Of a stretch of 18,334 nt of DNA, positions 7,989 to 14,403 are shown in pieces. Under the pieces are notes generated by a model. The model worked only from the letters and a program-made list of their open reading frames with translations, searched no databases and was not told where the DNA came from. Origin of the DNA: an uncultured Sutterella sp. (GTDB taxonomy: Bacteria; Pseudomonadota; Gammaproteobacteria; Burkholderiales; Burkholderiaceae_F); assembly GCA_934249275.1 (NCBI GenBank), contig CAKQKT010000027.1, positions 1-18,334 on the forward strand, written 5' to 3'. A program made the translations under genes and the position numbers. Positions within the stretch are counted from its first letter, which is position 1. Each line of letters opens with the position of its first letter.

Positions 7989-9482
7989 TCAGTTCTTCTT
8001 GGCCTTGGCGCGGGCGGCGAGTTCGTTGCCGGCGATGCGGCCGAAGACGGTCGCAGCGCCGAGCTGAGCGCCGCCGGCGTAGTTGTGGAAGAAGATGCCG
8101 CCGGCGGAGTTGCCCACAGCGTAGAGGCCCGGGATGCTCTGGCCGTCGAGGTTCTGGATTTCAGCCTTGACGTTGATGAGCGGGCCGCCGAACGTGGCCG
8201 TCATGCCGCCCTGGAACGGAACGGCGTAGAACGGAGCCTTGGCGACTTCGTGGGGCTTCTTGTAGGTGTTGGGCGGCGTCATTTCGCCGAGCTTGCCGGC
8301 CTTGACGGCGGCGTTGAATTCGTTGATCGTCTTGACGACCTTTTCAACCGGGAGCTTGACCTGCTTGCAGAGTTCTTCGATCGTGTCGGCCTTGCCGTAC
8401 GGGCTGTTGAGGCGGTCGAACTTCGGAATGACCTTGTCGAGAACCGGGCAGGTGCTGTCGACGATGACCCAGGCCATGTTGTCGAGCGTCATCTGGGCGG
8501 TCGTGCGGGCCTTGATCACGTACGTGTTGTTTTCGTCCATGAAGCGGACGCCGTTCGTGTTGAACTGGACGCCGTAGCCGGAGTTGAGAACGTCGGCCGG
8601 GTTCACGTGGGTGGCGCCGATGATCGGGCCGGAGTGGAACTGGTCCATGTTCACAAACTTCGTGAAGAGCGGCATGCAGAGCGAGATGTTTTCACCGGTC
8701 GTGGACTTGGAGCCGCGAAGAACCATGCGGGTGGCCCAGCCGCCGATGTAGCGGTCGACCATTTCGGGGTTGGCGGAGAAGCCGCCGGTGGCGATGCAGA
8801 CGCCGGCCTTGGCGGAGAACGTCACGATGCCGTCCGGCGTGGCGGCCTTGACGCCCGTCACGGCGTAGCGGTCGTCATGAACGAGTTCGACGGCCTTGTG
8901 CTGGTACTTGATTTCGATGCCGCGCTTGGCGCAGGCTTCGAGGAGCTTGCGAACGAGCTGGGCACCGCCGGTGAGGCCTTCGCCGAGCACGCGGCAGGTG
9001 CGGCCCAGACGCGGATACGGCATCGGGCGGATCTTGCCGAACTTGACGCCGATGTCCTTTTCAAGCCAGTCGATGCCGGCGGAGATGTTGTCCGTGTAGG
9101 TGCGGTTGAGCGCCTTGTCGCCCATCTGCTTGGAGACGTCCATCATCATGGCGTAGAAGTCGTCGGCCGTGTCCTTGATGCCCTGTTCGGCCTGGTGGCG
9201 CGTGCCCCAGCCGCAGATGGAGCCGAGAGCGAAGATGGCGTTGCCGTCCGGACGGTCGCGCTTTTCGAGAACGCAGACCTTGGCGCCGGCGTCATGAGCG
9301 GTGATGGCGGCAATCAGGCCGGCAGGACCTGCGCCGAGAATGACGGCGTCATAGGACTGTGCGGCTTCGGCCGTCTTGGCCTGAGCCTGGCCGGCGAGGC
9401 CGAGGCCGGTGGCGCCGGCAGCGGCGGCGCCGAAGAAGGAGGTCTTGAGAAGACCGCGGCGGCTCATATCGATATGAGACAT
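7989..9482 (-). CDS. Tat-exported FAD-dependent reductase (FAD_binding_2 family)
   Basis: This is a 497-residue periplasmic flavoprotein of the fumarate reductase/flavocytochrome c fold. The Tat motif SRRGLLK (Arg8, Arg9) leads a hydrophobic stretch ending near AQA35. FAD binding is shown by GAGPAG at 50-55 and Glu73, and by the C-terminal GLYAVGNSAGG and VFGRIAG. The positions of the two substrate arginines of fumarate and urocanate reductases are changed: the family ITTRDK position reads NNTYVIK (Tyr321), and NRLGGN reads NYAGGA (Tyr468). The tail GGIFFHNYAGG looks to me closer to the TcuA tricarballylate dehydrogenase type. The substrate is therefore probably not fumarate. GGAG lies 7 bases before the ATG. 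The cytochrome follows directly and the exported aconitase lies upstream on the same strand. A dehydrogenase direction cannot be excluded. Confidence 0.9.
   Translation of the reverse strand: MSHIDMSRRGLLKTSFFGAAAAGATGLGLAGQAQAKTAEAAQSYDAVILGAGPAGLIAAITAHDAGAKVCVLEKRDRPDGNAIFALGSICGWGTRHQAEQGIKDTADDFYAMMMDVSKQMGDKALNRTYTDNISAGIDWLEKDIGVKFGKIRPMPYPRLGRTCRVLGEGLTGGAQLVRKLLEACAKRGIEIKYQHKAVELVHDDRYAVTGVKAATPDGIVTFSAKAGVCIATGGFSANPEMVDRYIGGWATRMVLRGSKSTTGENISLCMPLFTKFVNMDQFHSGPIIGATHVNPADVLNSGYGVQFNTNGVRFMDENNTYVIKARTTAQMTLDNMAWVIVDSTCPVLDKVIPKFDRLNSPYGKADTIEELCKQVKLPVEKVVKTINEFNAAVKAGKLGEMTPPNTYKKPHEVAKAPFYAVPFQGGMTATFGGPLINVKAEIQNLDGQSIPGLYAVGNSAGGIFFHNYAGGAQLGAATVFGRIAGNELAARAKAKKN
9463..9478. 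repeat. Perfect 16-base palindrome inside the flavoprotein's first codons
   Basis: CTCATATC is followed at once by its inverted copy GATATGAG. It covers codons 2-7 of the flavoprotein gene. It could be a protein-binding site or a hairpin affecting translation, or could arise by chance from coding for S-H-I-D-M-S. Confidence 0.4.
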
Positions 9483-9546
9483 GTTTGATCTCCGAGGATC
9501 CTGGTCGAGGGGATCCGTGTGTTAGGAATGGGGCTTGACATGAGGA

Positions 9547-9607
9547 CGGGATTCAATCCGCTATGCTGCGGCTTTTTTGAATCCCGCCCTGCGTTCGAGG
9601 AGCAGGG
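9547..9607 (-). other. Structured leader of the flavoprotein transcript
   Basis: Two stem-loops lie side by side. CGGGATTCAA (9547-9556) pairs perfectly with TTGAATCCCG (9577-9586), and nested inside is CCGC-TATGCT-GCGG (9558-9571). Next to it CCCTGC (9587-9592) pairs with GCAGGG (9602-9607). If transcription starts just after the ATTGT element at 9610-9614, both fall in the 5' leader of the flavoprotein mRNA. No T run follows on the minus strand, so this is not a terminator of the aconitase gene. RNA stabilisation or an attenuator-like role is possible. Confidence 0.5.
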
Positions 9608-9609
9608 TT

Positions 9610-9645
9610 ATTGTCCTTTCGGCGCACCACTACGTAGTGATGCGC
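9610..9645 (-). promoter_or_regulatory. Putative regulated promoter of the flavoprotein-cytochrome operon
   Basis: Plus-strand ATTGT (9610-9614, ACAAT on the coding strand, a fair -10 core) is followed after exactly 10 bases by CACCACTA, the left side of a 24-base palindrome. Its arms are GCGCACCACTAC (9622-9633) and GTAGTGATGCGC (9634-9645), with one mismatch and a perfect CACTAC/GTAGTG core. The same ATTGT-N10-CACC(A/C)CTA pattern precedes the aconitase gene. A palindrome near -35 to -45 fits an activator of the LuxR/FixJ type such as the adjacent response regulator. Confidence 0.55.
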
Positions 9646-9686
9646 AAGGTCAATAAACCGCTCTTTTCTGAAGGCTTCTTAAGGAT

Positions 9687-12074
9687 TTATGCTTTGAGGG
9701 CATTCAGAGCGGAGCCGGCGCGGAACCAGCTGAGCTGCTTCTCGTTGTAGGAGTGCTTGGCTTCGAAGCGCTCCTTCGTGCCGTTTTCGTGCGTGAGCTC
9801 GATGACGACGGTCTTGTTGGGAGCAAGCTTGTTCAGGCCGAGGACCGAGATGCGGTCCTTTTCCTGAATCTTGTCGTAGTCGGCCGGGTTCACGAAGGTG
9901 AGCGCGAGGATGCCCTGCTTCTTGAGGTTGGACTCATGGATGCGGGCCAGGCTCTTGGCAAGCACGACGCGGACGTTGAGGTAGCGCGGCTCCATGGCGG
10001 CATGCTCGCGGGAGGAGCCTTCGCCGTAGTTGTCGTCGCCGACGATCACGCTCGAGATGTTGGCGTTGCGGTAGCAGCGGGCAACCTTGGCCGGCGTGTC
10101 GTAGGCGTTCGTGGCCGTGTTCCAGACCTTGCCGGCAGAGCCGTTGAAGGCGTTGACCGCGCGTTCGAGCAGGTTGTCGGAGATGCGGTCGATGTTGCCG
10201 CGGTACGGGAGCCACTTGCCGCCCGGGGAAATGTGGTCGGTCGTGCACTTGCCCTTGGCCTTGATGAGGAGCGGAAGTGCGACGAAGTCCTTGCCGTCCC
10301 AGGCGGGGAAGGGTTCAAGCAGGCGGATGCGTTCGGCCGTCGGGCTCACCTTGATTTCGATCTTTTCGAAGTCGGGGATCACGCAGCCCTTGACGTCCGT
10401 CACGAAGCCCTTGGCCGGGAGTTCCTGACCGACCGGAGCGGCGAGCTTCATGTTCGTGCCCTTGGCGGTGCGGACGGTGCCTTCGAGCGGGTTGAAGGTC
10501 AGGTCGCCGTTGATGGCCATGGCCATGACCATTTCAGGCGAGGCGAGGAAGGCGTTCGTGAGCGGGTTGCCGTCGTTGCGGCCCGCGAAGTTGCGGTTGA
10601 AGGACTCGATGATCGAGTTGGGCGTCTTGTCGCCCTTGAGGTGGCCGATCGTGCGCTTCCACTGGCCGATGCAGGGACCGCAGGCGGTGGCGAGCACGGT
10701 GGCGTGGAGCTTTTCAAAGACGTCGAGGACGCCGTCGCGCTTCAGAGTGTCGTAAATGCGGGTGGAGCCCGGAACGACCATGAGCGGGGTCTTGATTTCG
10801 ACGCCGTTTTCGAGCGCCTGGCGGGCGATCGAGGCGGCGCGGGTGATGTCTTCGTAGGAGGAGTTCGTGCAGGAGCCGATCAGAGCGACTTCAAGCTTCT
10901 GCGGATAGCCCTTGGCCTTGACCGTTTCGGCAACCTTGGAGATCGGCATGGCGGCGTCCGGGGAGAACGGGCCGTTGATGTGCGGTTCGAGCTCGGAGAG
11001 GTTGATTTCCACGACGCGGTCGTAGTACTTGGCCGGGTCGGCGAGGACTTCCTTGTCGGCGCGAAGGTCGGCTTTGGCGGCGAGGTCGGCCACGGCCTGG
11101 CGGCCGGTGGCGGCGAGATAGCGGGCCATGGAGTCGTCGTAGGCGAAGACGGACGTCGTGGCGCCCATTTCAGCGCCCATGTTGCCGATCGTGGCCTTGC
11201 CGGAGGCGGAAAGCGTGGCGGCGCCGTCGCCGAAGAATTCAACGATGCAGTTGGTGGCGCCCTTGGTGGAGAGCATGCCGGTGAGCTTGAGGATCACGTC
11301 CTTGGCGGAGGCCCAGCCGTGGAGCTTGCCGGTGAGCTTGACGCCGATGATCTTCGGCATCTTGAGCTCCCATTCCATGCCCATGAGCGCGTCGACGAGG
11401 TCGGCGCCGCCCACGCCGATGGCGAGTATGCCCATGCCGCATGCCGTCGGGGTGTGGGAGTCGGTCACGAGCATCATGCAGCCCGGGAAGTTGTAGGTCT
11501 CCATGAACACCTGGTGGCAGATGCCGGAGCCGGCGGGCCAGAAGTCGAAGCCGTAGCGGCGGGAGACGTCGCGCAGGAATTCGTACGTTTCAACGTTGCC
11601 CTTTTCGGCGATCTTGAGGTCGGGAATGGCGCCGGCGTTGGCCTGAACGAGGTGGTCGCAGACGAGCGCGGCCGGAAGGGCGATGCGTTCCTTGCCGGAG
11701 GAGAGGAACTGAATGATGGCCATCGGGCCGCCGATGTCGTGCGTGCCGGCGCGGTCCGGACGCAGCTCGATGTAGTCGGCGCCGCGCTTGAATTCGCGCA
11801 GGCTTTCCGGATGGTAGAGGTGGGTGAAGAGAATCTTTTCCGTGAGCGTGAGCGGACGGTTGAGCTTGCCGCGAACGGCGGCGAGCTTCTTCGGATATTC
11901 GCGGTAGAACGCTTCGATCATGTCGAAGTTGCGGATCTTGGACGTGTCGGATGCGGTCTTGTCGGCGGCCATCACGACGGACGGGATGGAAGCCGTGGCG
12001 GCAGTCGCTGCGGCGCCGACGGCGGCCGAGCGAAGGAGCGCACGGCGGCTGAGCGCGAAGGTCTTTTCCTGCAT
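9687..12074 (-). CDS. Tat-exported aconitate hydratase (mitochondrial-type aconitase)
   Basis: Aconitase interconverts citrate, cis-aconitate and isocitrate with a [4Fe-4S] cluster. This 795-residue protein matches mitochondrial-type aconitase throughout. The three cluster cysteines are Cys402 (GSCTNSS), Cys465 and Cys468 (ACGPCIGQW); their spacing of 63 and 3 is the same as in the mitochondrial enzyme. Active-site motifs TDSHTP, NRNFAGRND, KGKCTTDHIS, WLPYRGNID and GEGSSREHAA (Ser687, Arg689) are intact, so it should be active. Before the enzyme domain comes a Tat signal: SRRALLRSAA (Arg10, Arg11) plus an Ala-rich hydrophobic run ending about VVMA36. Tat export of a prefolded iron-sulfur protein is sensible, but a periplasmic aconitase is unusual. 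The start at 12074 has AGGAGA 7 bases upstream; the open frame extends further upstream but crosses the divergent sensor gene. It is followed after 204 bases by the flavoprotein gene on the same strand. Confidence 0.96.
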   Translation of the reverse strand: MQEKTFALSRRALLRSAAVGAAATAATASIPSVVMAADKTASDTSKIRNFDMIEAFYREYPKKLAAVRGKLNRPLTLTEKILFTHLYHPESLREFKRGADYIELRPDRAGTHDIGGPMAIIQFLSSGKERIALPAALVCDHLVQANAGAIPDLKIAEKGNVETYEFLRDVSRRYGFDFWPAGSGICHQVFMETYNFPGCMMLVTDSHTPTACGMGILAIGVGGADLVDALMGMEWELKMPKIIGVKLTGKLHGWASAKDVILKLTGMLSTKGATNCIVEFFGDGAATLSASGKATIGNMGAEMGATTSVFAYDDSMARYLAATGRQAVADLAAKADLRADKEVLADPAKYYDRVVEINLSELEPHINGPFSPDAAMPISKVAETVKAKGYPQKLEVALIGSCTNSSYEDITRAASIARQALENGVEIKTPLMVVPGSTRIYDTLKRDGVLDVFEKLHATVLATACGPCIGQWKRTIGHLKGDKTPNSIIESFNRNFAGRNDGNPLTNAFLASPEMVMAMAINGDLTFNPLEGTVRTAKGTNMKLAAPVGQELPAKGFVTDVKGCVIPDFEKIEIKVSPTAERIRLLEPFPAWDGKDFVALPLLIKAKGKCTTDHISPGGKWLPYRGNIDRISDNLLERAVNAFNGSAGKVWNTATNAYDTPAKVARCYRNANISSVIVGDDNYGEGSSREHAAMEPRYLNVRVVLAKSLARIHESNLKKQGILALTFVNPADYDKIQEKDRISVLGLNKLAPNKTVVIELTHENGTKERFEAKHSYNEKQLSWFRAGSALNALKA

Positions 12075-12081
12075 GGAAATA

Positions 12082-12206
12082 TCTCCTGTTTTTGTAGACC
12101 GGAGGGCGCGGTCCGTGCGCCTCCCGGAAAGGGCTTGTTTGTCGGGCGTGTTGGTCACGCCTGTGAAACGCCTGTGCGTCAATGGTTCGGCGTTTCGACG
12201 GCAGGC
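12082..12206 (-). promoter_or_regulatory. Leader of the exported aconitase with repeats
   Basis: The ribosome site AGGAGA is at 12082-12087. Plus-strand ACGCCTGTG occurs twice (12157-12165 and 12168-12176), 11 bases or one helical turn apart. GAAACGCC (12165-12172) and GGCGTTTC (12189-12196) form an 8-base perfect inverted repeat with a 16-base loop. These could be tandem operator half-sites or a leader RNA hairpin. Confidence 0.4.
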
Positions 12207-12235
12207 ATTGTTTTCCTTCGTCACCCCTAGTGGTG
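12207..12235 (-). promoter_or_regulatory. Putative regulated promoter of the exported aconitase
   Basis: Plus-strand ATTGT (12207-12211) is followed after 10 bases by CACCCCTA and then GTGGTG. Together CACCCCTAGTGGTG (12222-12235) is a 14-base palindrome with one mismatch. The arrangement copies the element upstream of the flavoprotein gene. On the coding strand AACAAT would be the -10 box, with the palindrome overlapping the -35 region. Confidence 0.5.
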
Positions 12236-12241
12236 GCCGAC

Positions 12242-12265
12242 AAAAATCAAAGCCCGGGATTTTTT
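12242..12265. repeat. Inverted repeat in the divergent control region
   Basis: AAAAATC (12242-12248) and GATTTTT (12258-12264) flank a 9-base GC-rich centre. It lies between the aconitase promoter element and the sensor kinase promoter. It may insulate the two directions or bind a regulator; there is no further evidence. Confidence 0.35.
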
Positions 12266-12298
12266 CAGGGTTTCCACGGAGTCGATTTTTCAGCCGCT

Positions 12299-12326
12299 TT
12301 CGCACGATGAGGAAAGACCGTATGAT
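12299..12326 (+). promoter_or_regulatory. Possible sigma-70 promoter of the two-component operon
   Basis: TTCGCA (12299-12304) and TATGAT (12321-12326) are separated by 16 bases. If used, transcription begins near 12333, inside the small upstream frame, which would then not be translated. The two readings of this region compete. Confidence 0.4.
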
Positions 12327-12387
12327 GAAAAAGGAGATCGTTTGGACGGTCTTCGGTTGTTGTGTTAATGATGCTGTAGTGATTTGA
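12322..12387 (+). CDS. Possible 21-residue leader peptide coupled to the sensor kinase
   Basis: A short frame starts MMKKEIVWTV and holds two adjacent cysteines (GCCV). It has AGGAAAGA 4-12 bases upstream, better than anything in front of the kinase gene. Its stop overlaps the kinase start as TGATG, the usual layout for translational coupling. The frame would be lost if transcription starts at the TATGAT box that overlaps its first codons. No homologue is recognised. Confidence 0.3.
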   Translation: MMKKEIVWTVFGCCVNDAVVI

Positions 12388-14387
12388 TGTTGAGTGTTTT
12401 GGAAAATCGATTTGAGTCGGTGAGAGAGACTGCCGCGAGGGGCTTGAGAACCCTTGCGGCTCTTTTGCTTGCTGCGATGAGCCTCGTTGCCGCAGAGGCG
12501 TCTGCGCAGAGCGTGGACATTGAGCTTCCGGTTGATGCAACGCTGATTCGGGGGCCGTACCGGCACAATTCGACCGCGACCGTCAGCGTGAGGAAGCCCG
12601 TGAGGCTGGCGATCGTAAAGTATGTGAAGCCCGCGCCCAACGAGGAGATCGTGCCGGCGTCGGTTAGAGCGCTCACGCAGTATTTCGGCGAGGATCGCGT
12701 GCAGGTGACGCATCTGTCGATCGGGGAGCTGACCGATGCGATCAGGAACGGCGAAGTGGATGTATTTCTGTCGAGCGCCGGCTTTTTCCGCCGCATTTCC
12801 AACGAAGGCGTCCGGTCTCTGGTGTCGGCGGTGTCGATTGCCTATCCCGATCCCAATCACGGCGAAGGCACGGCGATCGTGACGTCGGCAAAGCGTGATG
12901 ATCTGAAGACGCTAAAGGATTTGAAGGGATCCGTTCTTGCCACCTCGACCCCTCAGGCCTTTACGGGGCTTCTGGTGCCCTATGGCGAGATGATGCACCA
13001 GGGACTTGAGATCGACGGCTTTTTTCGGGAGACGCTTTATTTCGGCGACGGCTCGTCCATGGAAAGGACGCCCGTGCATCTTCTGAACGGCACGGCGGAC
13101 GTGGCCTTCCTGCGCCTCTGCTTTCTGGAGCAGTGGCTTGAGCGTCACCCGCAGTACAAGGGCATGCTGAAGGTTCTGAACCGGCGCGACCTGAAGGGCG
13201 AGGCATGCCAGAGGTCGACGGCGCTTTATCCGACGTGGACCGTGGGGTCGACCAAGGCGACGGATCCGAGAGTGTCGAGATCCGTGACGCAGGCCCTGCT
13301 TGCCCTGAGGCCTGTCGGCGATGAGGGGCTCTACTGGGGCGTTGCGACCGACTACAGCGCGGTCGACAAGCTTTTCTACGATACGAAGACCGGGCCCTAT
13401 GCCTATCTGAAGACATGGACTCTCAAGCGCTTTCTCACGGAATACTGGCACTGGATCATGCTGATCGGCGCGTTCTTCGCCGGACTGGCGCTCCACAGCG
13501 TGCGCGTGACGCAGCTCGTGCGCAAGCGCACCGAAGCGCTGAGACAAGCGCTGGCAGAGCAGAAGGTTCTTAAGGACGAAGCACGGGCGGCCGAAGGGCG
13601 TCTGGCGCGTCTTGAACGTGCGGGCGTCGTGGGACAGCTCTCCGTCATTTTTGCGCACGAGATGCGGCAGCCCCTGGGCGCCATCTCGCTCTACAGCTTC
13701 GGCTTGAGGCGCATGATCGGGAACGGCTCGACCGATACGAAGAAGATGACGGGCGTCATCGACAAGCTTGACGAGCAGACCGAGCGCGCCAACGAGATCG
13801 TCACCAGGGTGAGGAGCTACGCAAAGGCCGAGAAGCCCGCGCGCGTGCCGGTGAGCCTGAGAGAACAGGTCGATCGGGCGGCCGCCGACCTCAAGACCAC
13901 GGGACGCTATCGAACGTCGCTCAAGGTGACCGTCTTCGACGAGCCGATTCTGACGGCCGATCCGCTCGAAGTCGAGCTCGTTGCATTGAATCTCATGAAG
14001 AACGCGCTTGAGGCGTCCGATGCCGCGGGCGGCGTGGGCGTCGTCGTGACGGTTTCGCGTGAGGACGACTGCGCCGTCCTCACCGTGGCCGACGCGGGCG
14101 AGGGCACGAAGGAGACGGTGGATCGGCTCAATGAAACCCTTGATACCACCAAGGCCGAGGGGCTGGGACTGGGACTCACGATCGTGCGCGGCATTCTCGA
14201 AGCCTACGGCGGGCGTCTTTCGTTTGCCCCAAGAAGCCGGAGCGGCTTGATCGCCCGGGCGGTCGTGCCCATCAGGGATGCGGCCGACGAGGACGAGCCC
14301 GGAGAGGACTTGGACGAGAGAATTGAAAAGGCGGCGGCCTCGGAAGATAATGGCCGTGGTGATGGTTCGGACAACAAAGCCGTCTGA
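12387..14387 (+). CDS. Sensor histidine kinase with PhnD-like periplasmic domain (TtrS-like)
   Basis: This is a membrane sensor of a two-component system, 666 residues. A signal sequence or first membrane segment (about 20-38) leads to a periplasmic solute-binding domain of the PhnD/phosphonate type (about 65-330; PVRLAIVKYVKP, EVDVFLSSAGFFRRIS, LKDLKGSVLATSTPQAFTG, NGTADVAFLR). A membrane helix lies at about 356-376 and a coiled coil follows. The HisKA box has His424 in FAHEMRQPLGA. The ATPase domain has the N box NLMKNALEAS (Asn539) and the glycine box GLGLGLTI. The tetrathionate sensor TtrS shares this architecture. The ATG at 12387 lacks a clear ribosome site (a TTG directly precedes it), which fits coupling to the upstream short frame. 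It is divergent from the exported aconitase and 16 bases ahead of its regulator, so it probably senses a substrate or product of that pathway. Confidence 0.9.
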   Translation: MLSVLENRFESVRETAARGLRTLAALLLAAMSLVAAEASAQSVDIELPVDATLIRGPYRHNSTATVSVRKPVRLAIVKYVKPAPNEEIVPASVRALTQYFGEDRVQVTHLSIGELTDAIRNGEVDVFLSSAGFFRRISNEGVRSLVSAVSIAYPDPNHGEGTAIVTSAKRDDLKTLKDLKGSVLATSTPQAFTGLLVPYGEMMHQGLEIDGFFRETLYFGDGSSMERTPVHLLNGTADVAFLRLCFLEQWLERHPQYKGMLKVLNRRDLKGEACQRSTALYPTWTVGSTKATDPRVSRSVTQALLALRPVGDEGLYWGVATDYSAVDKLFYDTKTGPYAYLKTWTLKRFLTEYWHWIMLIGAFFAGLALHSVRVTQLVRKRTEALRQALAEQKVLKDEARAAEGRLARLERAGVVGQLSVIFAHEMRQPLGAISLYSFGLRRMIGNGSTDTKKMTGVIDKLDEQTERANEIVTRVRSYAKAEKPARVPVSLREQVDRAAADLKTTGRYRTSLKVTVFDEPILTADPLEVELVALNLMKNALEASDAAGGVGVVVTVSREDDCAVLTVADAGEGTKETVDRLNETLDTTKAEGLGLGLTIVRGILEAYGGRLSFAPRSRSGLIARAVVPIRDAADEDEPGEDLDERIEKAAASEDNGRGDGSDNKAV

Positions 14388-14403
14388 CGGCGAAGGAATT
14401 TGA

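Noticed and set aside
9753..12230. An 825-codon open frame antisense to the exported aconitase (and a 667-codon one antisense to the flavoprotein, 7485-9488)
   Set aside because: Both are by-products of GC-biased third positions in real genes; the encoded proteins are compositionally odd and without motifs.
12075..12860. N-terminal extension of the aconitase frame by about 262 residues
   Set aside because: It would overlap the divergent kinase gene, is not protein-like, and the Tat signal with a strong ribosome site begins at 12074.
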